NCBI GenBank assembly: GCA_021805405.1
Contig: JAJZFK010000545.1
Location: 1 to 5,697 of the forward strand
Length of the DNA stretch: 5,697 nucleotides
Direction: 5' to 3'
DNA from: a bacterium
GTDB taxonomy: Bacteria > Armatimonadota > Chthonomonadetes > Chthonomonadales > Chthonomonadaceae
Below, in pieces: positions 5,331 through 5,697 of the stretch. The position numbers and the translations under genes were made by a program. Within the stretch, counting starts at the first letter, position 1; each line of letters opens with the position of its first letter. Under the pieces are notes generated by a model, which was given only the letters and a program-made list of their open reading frames with translations, had not been told where the DNA came from and searched no databases.

Positions 5331-5697
5331 CCATTACCTCCCCAGCTGTGTCAGTGCGGCATCTGTGAAATCCGCGTAATCGGTGTAATCCGTGATTCAG
5401 ACAATGACCTCCTCACCTGTGCCGGTACGTCATCTGTGAAATCGGTGTAATCGGTGTAATCCGTGATTCAGACAATTACCTCCCCAGCTGTGTCAGTGCG
5501 TCGTCTGTGAAATCCGCGTAATCGGTGTAATCCGTGATTCAGACCATTACCTCCCCAGCTGTGCCGGTGCGTCATCTGTAAAATCCGTGTAATCGGTGTA
5601 ATCCGTGATTCAGACAATTACCTCCCCAGCTGTGCCAGTGCGCTATCTGTGTAATCCGCGTAATCGGTGTAATCCGTGATTCAGACAATTACCTCCC
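5260..5697. repeat. Tandem array of 71-bp units (six complete units, then off the edge)
   Basis: The block GTGATTCAGA occurs at 5321, 5392, 5463, 5534, 5605 and 5676, exactly 71 bp apart each time. Each unit reads approximately CCATTACCTCCCCAGCTGTG, a variable short stretch (TCAGTGCGGC or GCCGGTGCGT), TCTGTGAAATC, then 9-mers of the form CGCGTAATC and GGTGTAATC, and CGTGATTCAGA. Units differ by scattered substitutions only. The first unit is the right half of element copy 3, so the array arose by repeating that half. A partial seventh unit (5686-5697) leaves the window. No coding frame or RNA gene is recognisable in it; this array and copy 3 fill the stretch to the right of the nuclease gene. 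Confidence 0.92.

Noticed and set aside
5260..5697. CRISPR-like regular spacing of repeats
   Set aside because: The parts between the most conserved blocks are themselves near-identical from unit to unit, so there are no unique spacers. No cas gene is visible.

Overview
The window reads as bacterial (or possibly archaeal) accessory DNA. All convincing genes lie on the minus strand, so the biological reading order runs from high to low coordinates. G+C is a little over half by eye. Shine-Dalgarno-like sites are visible, but nothing fixes the taxon and I do not assign one.

Layout, right to left. (1) Positions 5189-5697 hold a copy of a 142-bp repeat element whose 71-bp right half is then repeated in tandem, six times in all, with exact 71-bp spacing. 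The array runs off the right edge. (2) Positions 4793-5170 encode a small, intact GxxExxY-family protein, a probable PD-(D/E)XK-type nuclease. (3) Positions 4364-4792 contain no gene. They hold two more copies of the element (132 and 141 bp), extra and truncated half-units, and a worn copy that runs into the nuclease stop codon. (4) Positions 2159-4363 encode a 734-residue SNF2/RapA-type helicase with its motor motifs intact. It ends at a TAG, and the same reading frame continues for 146 more residues (1715-2155) that look like the missing C-terminus. (5) Positions 1-1718 encode a PglZ-domain protein of the alkaline phosphatase superfamily. Its start overlaps the preceding stop as ATGA, and it leaves the left edge near the end of the PglZ domain.

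The helicase and PglZ genes form one tight operon. This pair, in this order, is a signature of phage-defence loci of the BREX/Pgl group, especially type 3-like loci where a SNF2 helicase gene precedes pglZ. The usual partners (BrxC-like ATPase, PglX methyltransferase, BrxA/BrxF) are not in the window, so this could be one end of a full locus, a remnant, or a reduced system. The in-frame TAG raises the question of whether the helicase is broken, split in two, or read through.

The least explained part is the repeat field. Three copies of a short element with inverted ends surround a nuclease gene. The element end lies exactly 19 bp from the start codon of both the nuclease and the helicase. The elements look mobile or MITE-like, and the nuclease is a candidate for the protein acting on them, but this is inference.
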